A stretch of DNA of 64,000 nucleotides, from contig NZ_JAPEOZ010000001.1 of the NCBI RefSeq assembly GCF_026340655.1, positions 3,658,001 through 3,722,000 on the forward strand, given 5' to 3'. The notes below the pieces were generated by a model that worked only from the letters and a program-made list of their open reading frames with translations, was not told where the DNA came from and did no database searches. Position numbers and translations under genes: made by a program. The number at the start of each line of letters is the position of its first letter. Position 1 is the stretch's first letter. Positions 7,946-17,534 of this stretch are shown piece by piece. Source of the DNA: Streptomyces sp. NBC_01275. Lineage in GTDB: Bacteria; Actinomycetota; Actinomycetes; Streptomycetales; Streptomycetaceae.

Positions 7946-8698
7946 CTAGATCTCGTACGTCGCTCTCGGCGCCGCCAGTTCCACCGGGCCGTCGAACGCC
8001 GTGCGGGCGTCGGCCAGGTTGACCTGGGGGTCGGTCCACGGGGGGATGTGGGTCAGCACGAGCTTGCGTGCGCCCGCCCTGGCCGCCGCCTCGCCCGCCT
8101 CGCGGCCGTTGAGGTGGAGGTCGGGGATGTTCTCCTTGCCGTGCGTGAAGGCGGCCTCGCACAGGAACAGGTCGGTGTCGCGAGCGAGTTCCTCCAGCAC
8201 GGGGCTGACGCCGGTGTCGCCGGAGTAGGTGAGCGATCTGCCGCCGTGCTCGACGCGGATGCCGTACGCCTCGACGGGGTGGGCCACGCGCTCGGTGTGC
8301 ACCGTGAACGGGCCGATGTCGAAGGTGGAGGGCTTGACGGTGTGGAAGTCGAAGACCTCGCTCATGGAGGAGGCCGACGGGGTGTCGGCGTAGGCCGTGG
8401 TGAGGCGGTGTTCCGTGCCCTCGGGGCCGTAGACCGGGATCGGGTCGCAGCGGCCGCCGTCGTGCCGGTAGTAGCGCGCCACGAAGTACGCGCACATGTC
8501 GATGCAGTGGTCGGCGTGCAGATGGCTCAGGAAGATCGCGTCGAGGTCGTAGAGACCGCAGTGGCGCTGCAGCTCGCCCAGGGCGCCGTTGCCCATGTCG
8601 AGCAGCAGCCGGAAGCCGTCGGCCTCGACGAGGTAGCTCGAGCAGGCCGATTCCGCGGACGGGAACGACCCCGAGCAGCCGACGACGGTGAGCTTCAT
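7946..8698 (-). CDS. Metallo-beta-lactamase-fold hydrolase (RNase Z / cyclic-nucleotide phosphodiesterase type)
   Basis: This 250-residue protein has the metal-binding SHLHADH motif (His59, His61, Asp63, His64), a further Asp in YSGDTG and a His in LTHIPPW. The fold should be a two-metal MBL hydrolase. In mycobacteria the gene beside rph, Rv1339, has been reported as an atypical cAMP phosphodiesterase. The neighbourhood here (rph/rdgB on one side, cysM/cysO/mec on the other) is the same, so orthology is likely but activity is inferred. I used the ATG at 8698 (MKLTVVGCSG), where the first beta-strand begins. Confidence 0.85.
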   Translation of the reverse strand: MKLTVVGCSGSFPSAESACSSYLVEADGFRLLLDMGNGALGELQRHCGLYDLDAIFLSHLHADHCIDMCAYFVARYYRHDGGRCDPIPVYGPEGTEHRLTTAYADTPSASSMSEVFDFHTVKPSTFDIGPFTVHTERVAHPVEAYGIRVEHGGRSLTYSGDTGVSPVLEELARDTDLFLCEAAFTHGKENIPDLHLNGREAGEAAARAGARKLVLTHIPPWTDPQVNLADARTAFDGPVELAAPRATYEI

Positions 8699-8969
8699 GG
8701 AACAGAAACCTCCGCTGGCGGGAAAGCGAGAAATACCGGGAAGGGATCCGGAGGGGACCCGGAGAGGATCGTGGAACGAAAGATCGTGAAACGGGCGGCA
8801 GGGGTCGTGCGGTCCGTCGAGCGTAAGGCGCAAAACCTCGGGTCGCTCCTCCACCAGGGGCTGTTGTGGGCGAACTCACCTGTGGTGTCACCGGTTCGGC
8901 TGGACCGGGGGCGTGTGAGGTGTGCGAGAGGTCGCGCGGGGGCGGGCGCGCGCCGGTAACGTCGTCCGC

Positions 8970-9440
8970 ATGGACACGTCCTGGTGGCTCGCGCTCGCCG
9001 CGGTGGTACTGCTCGCGGCCGTCGCCACGCTCGTCGACGGCTGGGGCCGGGGCCGCCGGCCGACCGGGCGCAGGACGCGCCCGCCCGGACGCCCGCCGGG
9101 CCGGCCGACGCGGGGCCGCGGAGCCGCCGGGCGGCCGCAGCCCGCGGAGATCTGGTGGGCGAACGTGCCCTTCGAGGACGGGCCGGGGAAGAAGGACCGG
9201 CCCTGCCTGGTGCTCGGGGTGCGCGGCAAGCGGGTCACCGTCGCGAAGATCACCAGCAAGTACCACGACGACCGGGCCGGAGTGATCCCGCTGCCGCCGG
9301 GCGCGGTCGGGGACGCGCAGGGTCGGCCGAGCTTCCTGGAGACGGACGAGCTGCGCCAGATCCCGGTGGGCGACTTCCGGCGCCGGGTGGGCGTGGTGGA
9401 CCCGGCCCTGTGGGACCAGGTCCGCCATCTCGCGCGCTGA
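8970..9440 (+). CDS. Membrane-anchored PemK/MazF-fold protein
   Basis: The protein has 156 residues. Residues 5-23 form one membrane helix (WWLALAAVVLLAAVATLV), 24-57 are an Arg/Pro/Gly-rich linker, and from residue 58 (PAEIWWANVPFEDG) a PemK/MazF-like domain follows with KDRPCLVLG and VAKITSKYHDDRAGVI. PemK/MazF toxins are ribosome-linked or free mRNA endonucleases and normally lack any membrane anchor. No antitoxin gene is adjacent: the region upstream is the divergent MBL promoter and downstream is a convergent lipoprotein. It may be a domesticated, non-toxic RNA- or protein-binding family member. Confidence 0.75.
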   Translation: MDTSWWLALAAVVLLAAVATLVDGWGRGRRPTGRRTRPPGRPPGRPTRGRGAAGRPQPAEIWWANVPFEDGPGKKDRPCLVLGVRGKRVTVAKITSKYHDDRAGVIPLPPGAVGDAQGRPSFLETDELRQIPVGDFRRRVGVVDPALWDQVRHLAR

Positions 9441-9458
9441 GCGACCTCTCCCGCACGC

Positions 9459-9962
9459 CTACGACACCATGACCGTCACGCTCCACTCCCGGATGCCCTT
9501 GCAGGAGACCTGACCGGGTCCGGTGGCGACGGCGCACAGCGGGCGGGAGGCGGTGAGGCGGACCGTGCCGGCCTTGGCCGCTTCGTAGGCGGCGAGGGCG
9601 TCGCCCGGCTGGACGGCGATGCCCGCATTGGCGGCCTTCAGGGCGTCCGCGTCGCCGGCGGCGGCGACGGTCGACCAGGGCCGCTGTGCGGTGCCGTCCA
9701 GCGTCAGCCGGAGCTGCCCGCCCACCCGCAGACAAACGGTACGGCCGTCGTCGGCGGCGGTGACGGTGGACTCGGCCGACGTCTGCGCGCAGTCCTCGCC
9801 GGTGGCCGTCGTGACCGTCGTCGGGGCCGGGCCGGCCGCGTCGCCGCCGTCCTTCTCCGTGCCGCAGCCCACGAGGAGCAGCGCCGACGCCGTGAGGGCT
9901 GCGACGGCGGTCGTACGGCGGAACGTCTGGAACGTCGTCCGGTGGATCGTCGTACGGCGCAT
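9459..9962 (-). CDS. Small secreted lipoprotein, unknown function
   Basis: This 167-residue protein has a basic start, a hydrophobic stretch and the lipobox LLVGC. The mature region is Thr/Ala-rich, then probably all-beta, with GGQLRLTLDG and TVRLTASRPLC resembling a small immunoglobulin-like or protease-inhibitor-like fold (a guess from pattern only). Four Cys in the mature part could form two disulfides, which would suit an extracellular location. It ends 18 bases from the convergent PemK-like gene. Confidence 0.65.
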   Translation of the reverse strand: MRRTTIHRTTFQTFRRTTAVAALTASALLLVGCGTEKDGGDAAGPAPTTVTTATGEDCAQTSAESTVTAADDGRTVCLRVGGQLRLTLDGTAQRPWSTVAAAGDADALKAANAGIAVQPGDALAAYEAAKAGTVRLTASRPLCAVATGPGQVSCKGIREWSVTVMVS

Positions 9963-10095
9963 GAGGTCGCCGCCTTCCTTCGGTACGGGGAGGGGGAGGT
10001 GTCGTCCTGCCTCCGGCTGTCACCGTTGTGACGTTTCTCCGGCGCATCCGGCTCCCTCGCCCCTCCCCTTCCCCCATGTCCCCCTTACGGGTGGG

Positions 10096-12186
10096 TCAGC
10101 TGGTCGTCACCGCCGTGTCGTCGAGGACGAAGCTGGTCTGGAGCGAGGAGTCCTCGGCCCCGCTGAACTTCAGGGTGACCGTGGACCCGGCGAAGGAGGA
10201 CAGGTCGAAGGTCTTCTGGGTGTAGCCGGTGGCGGCGTTGAGGTTCGAGTACGTCGCCAGGGTGGTCGATCCGGCGGTGACCGTCAGCTTGTCGTACTGG
10301 CTGCTGGTGGTCGTCTCGGCGGTGTCGACGTGCAGGTAGAAGGTGAAGCTGGCCTTGCAGCCGGACGGGATCGTCACCGACTGGGAGAGCGTGTCGGTGT
10401 GCGTCGAGCCGTAGCCGTCCAGCCAGGCCTTGTACGAGCCGGCGTGCGCGGCCTCGCTGGTGGAGTTGGTGATGACGCCGGAGCTGGCGGTCCAGGTGGT
10501 GCTGCCCGACTCGAAGCCGGGGTTGCCGAGCAGCTGCGCCGAGGTGCAGGCGCCGCCGCCGCTGGAGCTGACGGTCCAGGTGAAGGAGGCGGAGCCGGAG
10601 GCGCCGGTGCTGTCGGCGGCGGAGACGGTGACGCTGTAGGTGCCCGCGGTGGACGCCGTACCGGAGATGAGGCCGGTGGAGCTGCTGATCGACAGGCCGG
10701 TCGGCAGGCCGGAGGCGCTGTAGGAGAGGGTCGCGCCCGCGCTGTCACTGGCGGCGATCTGGAGGCTGACCGAGCCGCCGGTGGCGGTGGACTGGCTGCC
10801 GGGGTTGGTGACGGTCACCGTGTTGCCGGTGGAGGCGCCGGAGGCGAAGGCGGTGGTGCCGTTGGGGGTGCCCCAGCCGGTCGGGCCGTCGTAGCCGGTG
10901 GCCGCGGTGCAGAAGTACGAGGTCGAGCAGGAGCCGTTGTTGCCGCTGGTGACGTCGTACAGGTTCGAGGTGTGGGAGTAGGGGTACTTCGCCGGGTAGT
11001 CGCTGGAGCCGGGGGCGCCGGCCAGGGCGTAGACGCCGGCGATGATCGGCGCGGAGGCGCTGGTGCCGCCGTAGACCGCCCAGCCGGAGCCGCCGTAGGT
11101 GTCGTAGACCGCGACGCCGGTGGCGGGGTCGGCGACGGCGGAGACGTCGGCCTCCATGCGCTTGCTGCAGCCGGTGTCGGTCTGCCAGGTCGGCTTGGGG
11201 TCGTACGCGGAGCAGCCGGAGCCGGTGCCCTCGGTGCTGCTGGTCTTCCAGACGGACTCGGTCCAGCCGCGGGTGGAGGAGGACGTGGAGAGCGCGGTGC
11301 CGCCGACTGCGGTCACGTACTGGGAGGTCGCCGGGTACTCGGCGCCGTAGGCGGAGTCGCCGGAGGAGACGGTGATGGCGACGCCCGGGTGCTTGAAGTA
11401 GGAGGTGTCCTCGCTGGTCTGGGAGGACGCCTCGTCGCCGCCCCAGCTGTTGGAGACGAACTTCGCGCCCAGGGCGACGGCCTCGTTCTCGGCCGTGCCG
11501 AGGTCGGAGTCGGTCGCGGAGTTCGCCTCGACGAGGATGATGCTGCAGTTGGGGCAGACGGCGCTGACCATGTCGATGTCGAGCGCCTCCTCACCCGCCC
11601 AGCCGGTGTCGTTGGTGGGCAGCGAGGTGGTGGAGCCGGTCTGGCTGACCTGCTTGAAGCAGCCGTTGGCGACCGTGCAGGCCGACAGGCCGTAGGTCGA
11701 GCGGTAGGTGGCGAGGTCGGCGGCGGCGTTGGGGTCGTTGTAGGCGTCGACCACGGCGACCGTCAGGCCGGAGCCGCCGGTCGAGGGCAGGTTGTAGGCG
11801 CTGTGCAGGTTGGCCGGGCTGAGGCCGGAGGGCGCCGCCGCGGCGGCGGCGAGGGCCGAGGCCAGCCGCTGCTTGACGTCGGTGCGGCGCTGGGCGAAGC
11901 AGGACGCGTGGCCGGGGGTCGGGTCGCCGCACAGGTGGGTGGTGGGGACCTTCTGGCCGGCCGTGCCGGTCGGGTGGACGGTCTGCCGCGCGGGGGCGGT
12001 CAGGGCCTGGGCGTTCTGGGCGACGCGGGTGGCGTGCGAGGCGGCGGTGGCGGATGTGGCGGTGGCGGCGGACGTGACGGCGGCGGGCTGGGCTCCGGCG
12101 GGCGGGGCCGCGAGGAGTCCGGCGACGGTGAGGGTGAGCGCGGGGACGGCGACGCTCAGGAGTCTTCGCAGGCGTGACTCACGCAT
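10096..12186 (-). CDS. Secreted S53 (sedolisin-type) serine-carboxyl peptidase
   Basis: The protein has 696 residues. A signal peptide ends near residue 32 (PAGAQPA). The catalytic domain begins around [13 protein letters not shown] (122) and contains the Glu-Asp pair of the S53 triad in AGEEALDID (Glu198 and Asp202 by spacing), the oxyanion Asp in [13 protein letters not shown], and the nucleophile in YGGTSASAP. The segment before the catalytic domain is only about 90 residues, shorter than a usual kumamolisin propeptide. C-terminal to the protease are a putative Ig-like (He_PIG-like) domain, [18 protein letters not shown], and a jelly-roll-like domain that may bind carbohydrate. I used the ATG at 12186 because the signal peptide starts there. 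Confidence 0.88.
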   Translation of the reverse strand: MRESRLRRLLSVAVPALTLTVAGLLAAPPAGAQPAAVTSAATATSATAASHATRVAQNAQALTAPARQTVHPTGTAGQKVPTTHLCGDPTPGHASCFAQRRTDVKQRLASALAAAAAAPSGLSPANLHSAYNLPSTGGSGLTVAVVDAYNDPNAAADLATYRSTYGLSACTVANGCFKQVSQTGSTTSLPTNDTGWAGEEALDIDMVSAVCPNCSIILVEANSATDSDLGTAENEAVALGAKFVSNSWGGDEASSQTSEDTSYFKHPGVAITVSSGDSAYGAEYPATSQYVTAVGGTALSTSSSTRGWTESVWKTSSTEGTGSGCSAYDPKPTWQTDTGCSKRMEADVSAVADPATGVAVYDTYGGSGWAVYGGTSASAPIIAGVYALAGAPGSSDYPAKYPYSHTSNLYDVTSGNNGSCSTSYFCTAATGYDGPTGWGTPNGTTAFASGASTGNTVTVTNPGSQSTATGGSVSLQIAASDSAGATLSYSASGLPTGLSISSSTGLISGTASTAGTYSVTVSAADSTGASGSASFTWTVSSSGGGACTSAQLLGNPGFESGSTTWTASSGVITNSTSEAAHAGSYKAWLDGYGSTHTDTLSQSVTIPSGCKASFTFYLHVDTAETTTSSQYDKLTVTAGSTTLATYSNLNAATGYTQKTFDLSSFAGSTVTLKFSGAEDSSLQTSFVLDDTAVTTS

Positions 12187-12518
12187 GGGGTACTGCCTCC
12201 ATCGGGAGTGGGGACTCGCGTGGGGTGGCAGGCACGTGACGCGCGTAGCGGCGGACTGAGGCGCGGTCATGGGCATGACACTTACGACGCTGGAAACACC
12301 CTGCGCTTGCCGAGTGAGCGTGACATGTCAGGGTGCGGGCCGAACGTAGCCCCGGTGCACGAGCCCCCGGCAGTACCGGGCGGAGATCTTTGCCGCTCCA
12401 TAGTCAGCGCTTAGCCCCCTCGTAGGAGGGGGTTGGGGCGTAGATGGACGGTAGTTGGTAGAGCCGACGCCGAATCCGGCGTCGGCTCTACGGCGGCTCG
12501 GACGGCGAGCGGCGGTGC
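12187..12518. other. Non-coding stretch between the S53 peptidase start and cysM stop
   Basis: This 332-base stretch contains the peptidase promoter region and two hairpins: 12415-12432 (CCCCCT/AGGGGG arms) and the long one listed at 12458-12491. I see no convincing gene in it. Confidence 0.6.
12458..12491 (-). terminator. Perfect 15-bp stem hairpin after cysM
   Basis: GTAGAGCCGACGCCG and its exact complement surround a four-base loop, 27 bases beyond the cysM stop. There is no T-tract, as is common for streptomycete terminators. Confidence 0.7.
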
Positions 12519-13490
<972 letters not shown>

Positions 13491-13769
13491 TCAGGCCATG
13501 CCGCCGGCCACGGCCGGCAGGATCGTCACGGTGTCGCCGTCGGTCAGCTTGGTGTCGATGCCCTCGACGAAGCGGACGTCCTCGTCGTTCAGGTAGACGT
13601 TGACGAAGCGGCGCAGCTGGCCGCCGTCCACGATGCGGGCCTGGATGCCCGAGTGGCGGGTCTCGAGGTCGGCGAAGAGGTCGGCGAGCGTCTCACCGCT
13701 GGCCTCCACCGCCTTCTGACCGTCGGTGTACTGGCGGAGGATGGTCGGGATGCGGACCTCGATGGCCAT
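13491..13769 (-). CDS. cysO: Ubiquitin-like sulfur carrier CysO (MoaD/ThiS family)
   Basis: This 92-residue beta-grasp protein should carry sulfide as a C-terminal thiocarboxylate for CysM. The C-terminus reads LPAVAGGMA, so two residues follow the Gly-Gly that must become the thiocarboxylate. The sequence therefore predicts trimming, most simply by the JAMM protease encoded about 1.4 kb upstream (15140-15562). Family members in other bacteria (for example QbsE of Pseudomonas) are processed in this way. It is preceded by a Cys-containing leader peptide gene and followed by cysM, presumably in one transcript. Confidence 0.88.
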   Translation of the reverse strand: MAIEVRIPTILRQYTDGQKAVEASGETLADLFADLETRHSGIQARIVDGGQLRRFVNVYLNDEDVRFVEGIDTKLTDGDTVTILPAVAGGMA

Positions 13770-13858
13770 GACTCAGGGCTCCTGTCGGAAAGTGTCGGGT
13801 AGGGGCGCGCGCGGCGGTGCGGCGCCGCGGCTCACGGCCGTACGGCGGCAGGGGGACG

Positions 13859-13954
13859 TCAACAGATGGCGCTGTTCAGCCTGCACAGGTCGACGTGCAG
13901 CCGCGCCACGAGCAGTGTGCCCGGCGTCTTCTCGCTCACGTCGTTCAGAACCAT
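13859..13954 (-). CDS. Short Cys-containing leader peptide upstream of cysO-cysM
   Basis: This 31-codon reading frame starts at ATG 13954 and ends with TGT-TGA. The C-terminal part reads LLVARLHVDLCRLNSAIC. Streptomycetes carry near-identical RLHVDLCR...C peptides upstream of sulfur-assimilation and cysteine genes, usually annotated as putative leader peptides. Cys codons late in the frame, including the very last one, suit an attenuation mechanism that senses charged tRNA-Cys (reported for polycysteine uORFs in mycobacteria; inferred here). The gap to cysO is 89 bases, enough for alternative RNA structures. Confidence 0.8.
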   Translation of the reverse strand: MVLNDVSEKTPGTLLVARLHVDLCRLNSAIC

Positions 13955-14058
13955 GGGCTCATCGTATCGATTCCCGGTCCGGATTCCGGAGTGTCATCCC
14001 ACATGACGGACGGAATGCGGCCGGGAGGTGAGACGTACCGCCCCTGGGGTCGATGCGG

Positions 14059-15090
14059 CTACGCCGAGGCCCGGCGCACCAGGCGGGTCGGGACGACCAC
14101 GGAGGACGCTTCCGCCACGCCCTCGCCCTTCCGCAGGAGCAGGCGGGCCATCAGGCGGCCCATCCCCTCGACGTCCTGGTGGACGGTGGTCAGGGGCGGG
14201 TCGGTGGACTCGGCGATGGAGGCGAGGTCGTCGAAGCCGACGACGGCCACGTCCTGCGGGACCCGGCGACCGCGCTCGCGCAGCGTCTGCAGCGCGCCGG
14301 CGGCCATGAGGTCCGAGGCGACGAAGACGGCGTCCAGGTCGGGGCCGCGGTCCAGGAGCGCGGCCATGGCGTCGGCGCCGCCCTGCCGGGTGTAGTCGGC
14401 CTTCTCGACGAGGTGGGGCGCGTCCGGCAGGACGTCCCGGTAGCCGGCGAGCCGGTCGGCGGCGGAGTGCTCCTGGTCGTAGGGTCCGGCGACGGTCGCG
14501 ATGCGGCGGCGGCCGAGCGAGAGAAGGTGCTGCACGGCCTGCCGGGCGCCGCCTCGGTTGTCGCCGTCGACGTAGGCGTGGCCGTGGACGGTGTCGCCGT
14601 CGCGCAGCAGGGGGCGGCCGCCGAAGACGACCGGCAGGCCGAGGCGGTCGACCATCTCGGGCAGCCGGTCGCCGGGGCGCAGCGAGAACAGCAGCGCGCC
14701 GTCGACATGGCCGCCGCCGAGGTAGTCGGCCACGCGCGGATAGTCGTCCGGCTCGTCGAGGAACAGCAGGACGGCCTGGGCGCCGTGCCGGGCCAGCTCG
14801 CGGCGGATGCCGCGCAGCAGACAGTCGAAGAAGGGGTCGAGGAAGAGCCGGTTCTCGGGCTGCGCGGCGACGACGGCGACGGCGCCGGTGCGGTGGGTGA
14901 CGAGCTGGCGGGCCGCCTGGTTGGGGACGTAGCCCAGGTCGGCGATCACGCCCCGGACGCGGTCGACGACCTCCGCACGCACCTTGGCCTCGCCGTTGAT
15001 CACCCGCGACACGGTGGACTTCGAGACCCCCGACCTGCGGGCGACGTCCTCCAGGGTGGGTCGTCGTGCATGCGTCCGTTGCGTCAACAC
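14059..15090 (-). CDS. LacI-family transcriptional regulator
   Basis: This 343-residue protein has a LacI helix-turn-helix at residues 11-31 (TLEDVARRSGVSKSTVSRVI) and a hinge helix with YVPNQAARQLV, followed by a periplasmic-binding-protein-like sugar sensor ending with VGFDDLASIAE and PPLTTVHQD. Members usually respond to sugars or nucleosides. It sits between mec and the cys leader, on the same strand, with no sugar gene nearby, so its target is not evident. It could regulate the adjacent amino-acid permease or a distant regulon. Confidence 0.92.
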   Translation of the reverse strand: MLTQRTHARRPTLEDVARRSGVSKSTVSRVINGEAKVRAEVVDRVRGVIADLGYVPNQAARQLVTHRTGAVAVVAAQPENRLFLDPFFDCLLRGIRRELARHGAQAVLLFLDEPDDYPRVADYLGGGHVDGALLFSLRPGDRLPEMVDRLGLPVVFGGRPLLRDGDTVHGHAYVDGDNRGGARQAVQHLLSLGRRRIATVAGPYDQEHSAADRLAGYRDVLPDAPHLVEKADYTRQGGADAMAALLDRGPDLDAVFVASDLMAAGALQTLRERGRRVPQDVAVVGFDDLASIAESTDPPLTTVHQDVEGMGRLMARLLLRKGEGVAEASSVVVPTRLVRRASA

Positions 15091-15139
15091 CGTCTCCGTC
15101 GGGGGGAGTTGTCGGGGCGTACTGCGCTCAGTATGCCCG

Positions 15140-15562
15140 TCAGTACGCCTCTACGACGGTGACGTCCTCCTCTTCCACCTCGCCCTCCCGGATACGGAAG
15201 GAGCGGAACTGGAAGGGGCCGTTTCCGTCGGTGTCGGCGGTGGAGACCAGAACGTAGTGGGCGCCGGGCTCCTGGGCGAGGGAGATGTCGGTGCGGGAGG
15301 GGTGGGCCTCGGTCGCGGTGTGGGAGTGGTAGACGACCACCGGCTCCTCGTCTCGGTCGTCCATCTCGCGGTAGAGCTTGAGGAGGTCGCCGGAGTCGAA
15401 CTCGTAGAACGTCTGCGACATGGCCGCGTTCAGCATGGGGATGAAGCGCTCGGGGCGGTCCGAGCCCGCGGGGCCCGCGATGACGCCGCACGCCTCGTCG
15501 GGATGGTCCTTGCGGGCGTGCGCGACGATCTTGTCGTGGAGGTCCCGGGTAATGGTCAGCAT
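15140..15562 (-). CDS. mec: JAMM/M67 metallopeptidase, Mec-type CysO-cysteine hydrolase
   Basis: This 140-residue zinc peptidase has a complete JAMM motif: Glu23 in DEACG and His79, His81, Ser89 and Asp92 in YHSHTATEAHPSRTD. In M. tuberculosis Mec cleaves cysteine off CysO after sulfur transfer, regenerating the carrier. The cysO-cysM pair lies on the same strand, separated here by a lacI-type gene and a leader peptide. The enzyme may also remove the Met-Ala tail of CysO. The ATG at 15562 gives the normal family length. Confidence 0.9.
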   Translation of the reverse strand: MLTITRDLHDKIVAHARKDHPDEACGVIAGPAGSDRPERFIPMLNAAMSQTFYEFDSGDLLKLYREMDDRDEEPVVVYHSHTATEAHPSRTDISLAQEPGAHYVLVSTADTDGNGPFQFRSFRIREGEVEEEDVTVVEAY

Positions 15563-15630
15563 GGTCGCCAGGATAAGCAGAGAGGGTGAGCGAAGGGGCG
15601 GGCGAGGGGCGGGCGGGGGGACGAGCGAAG

Positions 15631-15667
15631 GGGCCGTCCCGTACCGGGGGTCGGTACGGAACGGCCC
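15631..15667 (-). terminator. Terminator-like hairpin after the amino-acid permease
   Basis: Two 16-base arms (GGGCCGTCCCGTACCG and its complement with one mismatch) enclose a five-base loop, between the permease stop and the mec start. Confidence 0.7.
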
Positions 15668-15798
15668 ACATCGTGGACGTCCTGAGCGGCTGCCGAAGGG
15701 GGCGCCACGAGAGCTCCCTGCGGCCGGACGTCCGGGCGGTGGTCGGCGGCCAGGTGGCGGCGGACCGGGTGACGGCGGACCGGGTGACGGGCGGTCGG

Positions 15799-17235
15799 TC
15801 AGCCGACCTTCTCGAACTCCGCCTCCTGGCCCGGGCGGGCCGTGACCTGCGGGTTGCGGCCCTTGAGGACGAGCCAGCCGATGCCCAGGGCGAGCGCCCA
15901 GACCGCCATCACGTAGAGGCAGACGCGGGAGTCGGCGTCGTAGGCGATCAGGCCGGTGACGAAGAGGAGGAAGGCGATGGCGATGTACGAGCACACCGCG
16001 CCGCCCGGCGCCGGGAAGGAGGACGCGGGCAGGCGGCCCGCGTCGACCGCGCGGCGGTAGAGGACGTGGCTGATCAGGATCATCAGCCAGGTCCAGATGC
16101 CGGCCGCGGTGGCGACGGAGGTGACGTAGCCGAAGGCCTTCTCCGGGACGACGTAGTTCAGGATCACGCCGATGCCCATGAAGAGGACCGAGACGGTGAT
16201 GCCGAGGGCCGGGGTCTTGGTGGACGACAGCTTCTTGAAGGCCGCGGGGGCCTCGCCGCTCTCCGCCAGGTTCCGCAGCATGCGGCCCGTCGAGTACATG
16301 CCGGAGTTGCAGGAGGACAGGGCCGCGGTCAGCACGACGAAGTTGACGATGGCGGCGCCCGCCGGGATGCCGATCTTCGCGAAGGCCTCGACGAAGGGGC
16401 TCACGCCCGGCGCGAACTCGGTCCACTTCACGACGCAGAGGATGACCGTGAGCGCGCCGACGTAGAAGAGGGCGATGCGCCAGGGCAGGGTGTTGATCGC
16501 CTTGGGCAGGGTCTTCTCCGGGTCCTCGGACTCGCCCGCCGTGACGCCGACCAGCTCGACCGCGAGGTAGGCGAACATGACGCCCTGCAGGGTCATCAGG
16601 GACGAGCCGACGCCCTTGGGGAAGAAGCCGTCGAAGGCCCAGAGGTTGGAGACCGCGGCCGTGTCGCCGGCGCTGCTGAAGCCGAAGGTGAGCACGCCGA
16701 GGCCGATGACGATCATGCCGATCAGGGCGGTGACCTTGACCATCGAGAACCAGAACTCCAGCTCGCCGAAGAGCTTCACGGAGATCAGGTTCACCCCGAA
16801 GAGGATCACCAGGAAGACCAGGGCGGTCACCCATCGGGGAACGGACGGGAACCAGTACTCGACGTAGATCGCGGCGGCCGTCAGCTCGGCCATGCCGGTG
16901 ACCACCCACATCAGCCAGTACGTCCAGCCGGTGAAGTAGCCGAAGAACGGGCCGAGGAACTCGCGCGAGTACTCCGCGAACGAGCCCGAGACCGGTCGGT
17001 AGAGCAGCAGCTCGCCGAGGGCCCGCATGATGAAGAAGATGATCACGCCGGCCAGGGCGTACATGAAGATGAGACTGGGGCCGGCCTTGGCGATGTTCGC
17101 CCCGGCTCCCAGGAACAGGCCGACGCCGATGGCGCCGCCGATCGCGATCATCTGGACCTGACGACTGCCGAGCCCGCGCTCGTACCCCTCTTCCGGGGCC
17201 TTCTCCGTGTCGTCGTCGACCTGAGCGGAGGTCAT
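15799..17235 (-). CDS. Amino-acid permease (APC superfamily, AAT family)
   Basis: This 478-residue inner-membrane transporter has about 12 membrane helices. GLGSRQVQMIAIGGAIGVGLF is the first-helix signature (Gly-rich unwound segment for substrate carboxylate), and SGSFAEYSREFLGPFFGY is also typical of the proline/GABA/aromatic permease group. The start ATG lies in MTSAQVDDD; longer in-frame extensions have no membrane or family similarity. The substrate cannot be told from sequence alone. The gene appears monocistronic, with a hairpin downstream and about 300 bases of AT-richer upstream DNA (17236-17534) that probably holds its promoter. Confidence 0.9.
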   Translation of the reverse strand: MTSAQVDDDTEKAPEEGYERGLGSRQVQMIAIGGAIGVGLFLGAGANIAKAGPSLIFMYALAGVIIFFIMRALGELLLYRPVSGSFAEYSREFLGPFFGYFTGWTYWLMWVVTGMAELTAAAIYVEYWFPSVPRWVTALVFLVILFGVNLISVKLFGELEFWFSMVKVTALIGMIVIGLGVLTFGFSSAGDTAAVSNLWAFDGFFPKGVGSSLMTLQGVMFAYLAVELVGVTAGESEDPEKTLPKAINTLPWRIALFYVGALTVILCVVKWTEFAPGVSPFVEAFAKIGIPAGAAIVNFVVLTAALSSCNSGMYSTGRMLRNLAESGEAPAAFKKLSSTKTPALGITVSVLFMGIGVILNYVVPEKAFGYVTSVATAAGIWTWLMILISHVLYRRAVDAGRLPASSFPAPGGAVCSYIAIAFLLFVTGLIAYDADSRVCLYVMAVWALALGIGWLVLKGRNPQVTARPGQEAEFEKVG

Positions 17236-17534
17236 GTGTGGTGCGCCTTTCTCCGAATCCCCCCGTGTACTGGAGCTGCCCGGCCGACGGTCCGTCGGCC
17301 ATACGGCGCACCCGGCGGGACATGGGTGGCGTCCGCCGGGCGATCGTGAAGATTTATCACGGCCGCAACACTGATCACCGGCGGAACATGTGGCGCACAC
17401 CACAGGAAGAAGCGGACAAAGCGCACCCGCGGTCGGCATAACCGGCCGTCGAGGTAACGCGATCGTTATCCGGATTTGAGCGTCCGCTGAGCGAACGCCA
17501 GACCGTCACGAACACCGGAACAAAGATCCACAGA

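Noticed and set aside
6519..9428. 969-codon minus-strand frame through nagE2 and the MBL gene
   Set aside because: It runs antisense to nagE2 and out of frame with the MBL gene; its Arg/Gly-rich composition shows it is a GC shadow.
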